Source: Hyphochytrium catenoides
Lineage: Eukaryota; Sar; Hyphochytriomycetes; Hyphochytriales; Hyphochytriaceae
NCBI GenBank assembly: GCA_900088475.1
Contig: FLMG01004315.1
Location: 1 to 64,000 of the forward strand
Reading direction: 5' to 3'
DNA: 64,000 nt
Shown here: positions 59,042-64,000 of the stretch, piece by piece
Layout: every line of letters starts with the position of its first letter
Numbering within the stretch: the first letter of the stretch is position 1
Notes under the pieces: generated by a model
What the model saw: only the letters and a program-made list of their open reading frames with translations
Database searches by the model: none
Told to the model about the DNA's origin: nothing
Made by a program: the position numbers and the translations under genes

Positions 59042-61310
59042 GCAAGAGAGCGGGACCGGTGCCGTGTCATGTCTATCGAGCATCTTAGCACAAGCGCCTT
59101 GACGTTACGATTCGTAGAGAATAGGATAAGGTTTGTTCTGCCAATAGTTTCACTATAAAAGGTCAACTTCGGCGGCTTACTATTAGGTAAAGGGAAACCC
59201 TTTTCCCGTGAGGACCTTCAATATCGGACAAGGATAAGGTAATATTATGTGGACTTGTGTTGCACCGACAACGGCAAAAGAGGACAAGGCTTGGGATGGA
59301 GCAGTCTTCCTGGTCAATGACTGTGGAGGAAGTGGTGTAACCGCTGCCGCCTCCGTCCGTTATCGTCTATTTTACGTCCTGCACCCACCCATCTCGGGAC
59401 CCCTAATAAATAGCTGTCGAAGGTGTTGAAGACCCACCCATCCTTGATACTGCCATCGACTCTAACGACGGCAGACAATGGCGACAATAATTGGACAGGT
59501 AAGGTTCCCCTTCTCCCAGGAAGACACGGGCATGGGACTCATGATATTGTAGTGCTCTTCAAACGACAATCCTTGGTCTTCTTGTTCACAGAACTGATGA
59601 GTGATACCCAGTCCTCCATAAATAATCATCAAGTCTCCTTGGTTTACTTCATTTTTTTGTTGATGATGAATCCTCCTCCGACTTTGCTTGGCCCCTTCGC
59701 TCACTGCTGCAGCTCATGAACATCCTGGTCATCTTTTCTCTCCATATTTCTCTTCTCCTCCAGTAAACTGGCAGAAGTAGTATGGCATGCTGCATTGGCA
59801 AGTGACAGACTTAGCAGAATGGGACCTCGTATTGGCTAAACCAGCAGTAAAACTCTACTACATCGTTCAAAGCATCTGGTGACTTTTATCTTATAGATAG
59901 CTGTACAAGACTGTCAGCCTTGTCTTGTTGTCCTTGCCACCATCTTTCTTCTCGTCACTGATGTAAATATGGCCTGATTTGCTCACGTTTTTGAAGTTCT
60001 AGGTATGGGATATGAGACGACAGGGACTTCGTTATCTCCTCCAGAACTATAGCAGAGCTTGCTGCTATTCTTCCTTTTAGAGAGAGTTCAACCACTATGC
60101 ATTTATTAGCCCGATGCATGGTCGGCTTATGTATCGGGAGAGAAGATAGAGTTGATGAGAGACCAAGGCTTTAATAGCTCTTGTTGCCTCTTCTTCTTCT
60201 CTTCATCTTCTTTTCTTCTTCTTTATTAAGTAGTAGTAGTAGTTTCTTCTCTTCCCTTCTTCTTTTATTATCTAATATTGCTACATACTCTATAACTAAA
60301 AAGAAGTACATGAAGGAGAAGGAGGACGAGGAGGAGGAGGAGAAGAGAAGAAGGAGAGAAGTATGAGAAGGAGAAGAAAATTGCTAACCCTTCAACGCGT
60401 TATCCTCCACCCTCACCATCAATGTCGGAAAATAGAGAAAAATCATAGTTGAATTCTTCCGCAAGAATGATAGGAGACGGAGAGGGGAAAAAGAAGAAGA
60501 AGGGGCGTGACGCCAAGACCATCATCGACATCACGCTCAATCATGCAAGCTAGAGCGGGGGCCAACTGCTGAACAGGAATACGCCCAGAATTTGAGTTCT
60601 CTCTATAAAACGTATGCAATAGGTGTGTCTAGGAACTAAAGTCATAACACAGCAGACCATCATTATTCGGGAGGCTATTGAACATCATTTTTCTAATATC
60701 ATGAGCTATCGAATGGGAAGGATGACGAGCTGAGAATGGATGTTGTTGGAGGAATCGAGACCACAGCAAGAAGAGGGTCTACATTGGCCATAACTTGAGC
60801 GATCCAGACGACAACTGTGGGTCACAAGTTGTTATTGATGAGCATTTGCAGGCTACCCAGGCTTAGAATGGAATATGTCTCTACATTAGTACAGCTTTTA
60901 GTGAGAGGAGTCCAGAAACACCACAGTTCCGCCAAGTACATGTTTTGGATACGCGTCATGCTATTCGATAAGCATTTGAATGGCAAGTAGGCATAGATAC
61001 ACCACACCATCCGCACAGTTAGCCTCCAAAAGCTCAAGAATGTCTTCTTCTGGCATGCGTCTCGCAAACGAAACCTCCATTATTACTGTTATCCAGTATC
61101 CATGCATGAGCATTCTAGGCCAGATGCAGCGCACGTTGAGCTATGTCTTTCCCAGCCACCAGCAGAAAGCGACTTTTGGTTACAGATAGGACAATCAGTT
61201 AGAAATAAGTCAGTGTGATTAACAAGGCTTGGCAATTTCACTTTGGTCATCGACGATCCCTCCAAAGTCAGCCGCGTCCTTAACTATTATCTGAGGACAA
61301 GTAGCAAGAC

Positions 61311-61370
61311 AAAAGATGTGCCTTCTAGGGTGGACAGGTAAAAAGATGTGCCTTCATGTTGGACAGGTAA
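61311..61370. repeat. 30-bp tandem duplication
   Basis: The words aaaagatgtgccttc and ggacaggta each occur twice, 30 bp apart, giving two imperfect adjacent copies. It lies in the gene-poor right arm, outside any gene I can support. Confidence 0.8.
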
Positions 61371-63621
61371 AAAGAAAATTGGACAGAAACCTTTCAGCAC
61401 TTCTAGAACGAGATAGGAAACCCTACTATTGTTAGATCTACATAGCCAAAATGGAGCAATGGGCAGCCTTTCAGACTGTCCCTCCAAGAGGCACTGGCTT
61501 TGTTATCGCACTCCTACAGCGTACAACAACTAGACTGACCTTTCAGATGGATGATGAGAGCAAAAAGGTGATGGGAAGTATTGGTCATCTCCATCAGAGA
61601 GCATCATCACTTCAGATGGTTGTCAGTTGTCATCCGAAGAAGGTCATCCTCATCTTCTTCTGCAGAAATCAAGCTTACTTTCTTTCTTTTAACAATAACA
61701 TGGTTGTTGTTGTATAAAAACGCTGGATTCCCTACCCACTGTGGACTTCGGAGCAGCCCCAAGTTTCTGCTATGCAGAGCCAGACAATGAGATTGTGAGG
61801 GAATTTTCCGTCGTCTACAAGTACTTGGAGCCTTGGGTCACATTGCGCTGAACTGTGGTGTCTGTCAGCGGGAGAGGTCGACAGCGCGTCAGCAGAGCAG
61901 TCTTCTGCAACTCTAATCGTCTCTTCCGCGTCTGCCGTACAAGCTCTCTCTCTTGTCCGACCAACTAACCAGCACCTCACTCAGCAACAACGGCTGGCTA
62001 GTGCATCTCAGCAGGTCTGGCTAGAGTAGGACTCTCCCTAAGATTGTCCGTCGTCTGGTTGGCACCAGTCCTTTAGGTACATTGTTCAAAGATGAGAGTT
62101 TACATGGATTAACAGTGCCATCAGTTTGTAGGGCTTATAGGCATTAAATCTGCCTTAAATAGTCGCTAATGGCTGGGGGGGATTATAACTTCAACTTTGG
62201 GTTTTGATGACCTGTCACCAAGGGTCGATCTTGCTTTCTTCTAAGTGTCCCCAACCAAAAGACGAAGAGGAGGATGGCGCCATGAGGAGCCCATGTGAGA
62301 GCAACTGTGAGAGCTATGAAGAGGAAAGCTGAAAGGAAGGAACAAAAGCAGCGGAGAGAACCAGAGCTGTGGGCCACTGGTCACCACCTCACACAGCTGA
62401 TCCTGATTTGACACGAGAGGCGTCATTGTCTTGCTGTCTCTTGCTCTGGTCCCTTGTTCTCCCTCTCTGGTCCAGCCCTTCCTCCTCCACTTACGATAGC
62501 AGCGTCATCACAGCTTACCTGCTCCATCGTGACACGTTGTTCTTCATCATTGTGCCTCCATCTAATCCAAGCAAATGCAGGAGCCAACGAAGAACAACCT
62601 CTGCACCTGTGTAGTTGCCCAGTTGAAGTCAACCTCCACTTCCTGCTCTAAACAGGTTGAATTCAGCATCAGAAAAGACAGATATGTGATAGGGGTTACA
62701 TCCTAAGCTCTTCTCAGGAATAGTCTGGAAGGGTTGAAGAAAAGTGCTGAACGCCAGCCGAAATTTTGTCCTTAAACTGGTTTTAGAGGGTTTGCTGTGA
62801 GATGGGTGGGGGGAGTTCGAGCAATCGTAACTATTATATTAGAGGGGACACGGAAGGGGTGGGTGTTTGGTAGCGTTGATAGGGTTTTGGAAGAAAAGTT
62901 CTAAGATTTATGAAAAGTCTAAGAAGCTGAGACATCCTCTCGAACACCTGTCCTAAAATAGAAGCCAGGAAAAGAAGAGCCTTCTCGAGGTATTTTGTCA
63001 CGTCTGTTCGTTGAGAAAGAGTAATGGTATATGCTGGGTAAAGTGCAGCACAATGCATTCCGGGAAGCAAGATCTCTAGCAGACAGAGTAAACAGAAACT
63101 GGTATTGGGGGAAAGAGACAGAGGTAAAAAAAATAGAAAAGGAAGGAACGACAGAGGGAATAATGACAGGACTTGCTGGGTGTGGACTAGAACTTTAATG
63201 GAAGCTCCAGAAGCCATTGTTTCCTTTCCACACCAACGGCCTCTCTCTGTCTATCTCTTCCCACTCTTTCTCTCCACTTTCTCTCATAAGAATTCCCTCT
63301 CAAGAGAAGTGCTCTGAAGGAAAGGAAAGAGATAAGAGGAAGAGAAAGGGAAAGTCGTTTGTGCCTGAGAGGATGTGCATGACGCAGGGATGGAGAAGGC
63401 ACAGAAGAGAGAAGCACGAAGCGACAGCAGAACTAGCAGTGGTAGGTAAATATATAAGAAAGAGAGGAGGAGGAGGAGGAGGATCAGGACAAGTGAAGCA
63501 AGGAGAGTGAGTGGAGGACAAACTGGCGAGAGAGACAGCCTCTCAGTACAAGCGACACACATCTGATCCCCAGGTGACGATGATGCATGGGCTTCCCCGC
63601 TTCCCCCCATCTCTACTGAAG

Positions 63622-63680
63622 AGGACGGACAGAGGGGCGGACAGAGGGACGGACAGAGGGACGGACAGGAGGGCGGATAG
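63622..63680. repeat. 12-bp tandem minisatellite
   Basis: About four to five copies of a unit close to ggacggacagag, degenerating at the right end. It lies in the gene-poor right arm, and I see no coding role. Confidence 0.85.
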
Positions 63681-64000
63681 GGCAGGAGCTACTTCCTGCC
63701 CCGTACCTCTTGCTCTCTCCACACTTGCTCTTAGACGCGTCATCACGTTCCTCATCTCACCTTCCCTTCTCCTTCTCGCCAGGTTTCCGTTTCTTTGCTC
63801 TGATAGAGCCAGGAAGAGGTCTCACTCAAGGTATCATCTAGCTATCATATCGCTGCTCGTATGATAACACGCCTCTCTCATCCGAAAGCCCCTACTGGAA
63901 ACAGGCTTATTTTCTCTCTGGCTTGTTCCCTTCTGCTCTACTGGGTCAGCACAATTAGACCCATTGATAAATAGAAGGGAAAGAAAAACCACAAGCTACC

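Larger units (their letters stand above)
59041..64000. other. Gene-poor region with simple repeats
   Basis: I recognise no gene here. Open frames are short and mostly low complexity, for example Leu/Phe/Ser-rich near 60181 and Arg/Glu-rich near 60330. A minus-strand frame around 60963-61080 reads FARRMPEEDILELLEANCAD and looks somewhat protein-like, but it ends after about 39 codons. This may be an intergenic or decayed region, or it may hold a lineage-specific gene with unreadable introns. Confidence 0.4.

Noticed and set aside
58592..59166. Several minus-strand frames of 94-163 codons rich in Leu and Ser
   Set aside because: They are translations of the (CT)n tract. The plus strand gives matching Arg/Glu frames, so the length only reflects the lack of stop codons in the repeat.
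60181..60366. Leu/Phe/Ser then Lys/Glu-rich frame
   Set aside because: It arises from ctt/ttc and gaa/gag simple repeats, with no sign of a real membrane protein.
1..64000. CRISPR arrays, insertion sequences, rRNA genes or bacterial operons
   Set aside because: No spaced repeats of CRISPR type, no transposase pattern and no rRNA were seen. The repeats present are simple tandem repeats, and every recognised gene is a eukaryotic spliced gene.

Overview
This is a nuclear eukaryotic window. The genes are broken by many short GT-AG introns, and RPL13, RPS16, coatomer gamma, HEATR5, a NO66-type oxygenase and a callose (1,3-beta-glucan) synthase are present. The plant/oomycete/algal-style FKS1 plus GT48 glucan synthase, the dense short introns and the roughly balanced base composition suggest a walled or algal protist. 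I cannot name the lineage from sequence alone. All exon coordinates were read by eye from splice signals, reading-frame phase and remembered family patterns. Models marked complete keep one open frame with consistent phases across every junction.

Layout: 1-3167 holds no gene I recognise. 3168-7923 (+) is a MYND zinc-finger/coiled-coil protein with a CCDC53-like motif. 8287-14538 (-) is coatomer gamma (19 exons). 15656-19127 (+) is a JmjC ribosomal oxygenase (NO66/RIOX1, 8 exons). 19718-20713 (-) is RPL13 and 21774-22902 (+) is RPS16. 23233-26286 (-) is an FHA-RING-zinc-knuckle E3 ligase of the CHFR/RNF8/Dma kind (9 exons). 26218-29879 (+) is a FANCE-like protein (13 exons). About 30343-43369 (-) is a giant HEATR5/Laa1/SWEETIE-type HEAT-repeat protein. 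44539-58010 (-) is a callose synthase (37 exons, 2103 aa). 58011-64000 has only simple repeats and short open frames.

Over the first 43 kb the strands alternate strictly (+-+-+-+-), so intergenic spaces are alternately divergent (shared promoter regions) and convergent. Two functional neighbourhoods stand out. One is ribosome-related: NO66, RPL13 and RPS16. The other is a checkpoint/DNA-repair pair: the FHA-RING ligase and the FANCE-like gene lie head to head, with first coding exons overlapping by up to 69 bp. Coatomer gamma, HEATR5 and callose synthase concern vesicle traffic and wall-polymer synthesis, but nothing shows they are co-regulated.

The leads most worth a second look are the overlapping FHA-RING/FANCE pair, a candidate poison exon in the FHA-RING gene, the MYND plus CCDC53-like architecture, and purine/pyrimidine simple repeats in glucan synthase introns that could pair across an intron.
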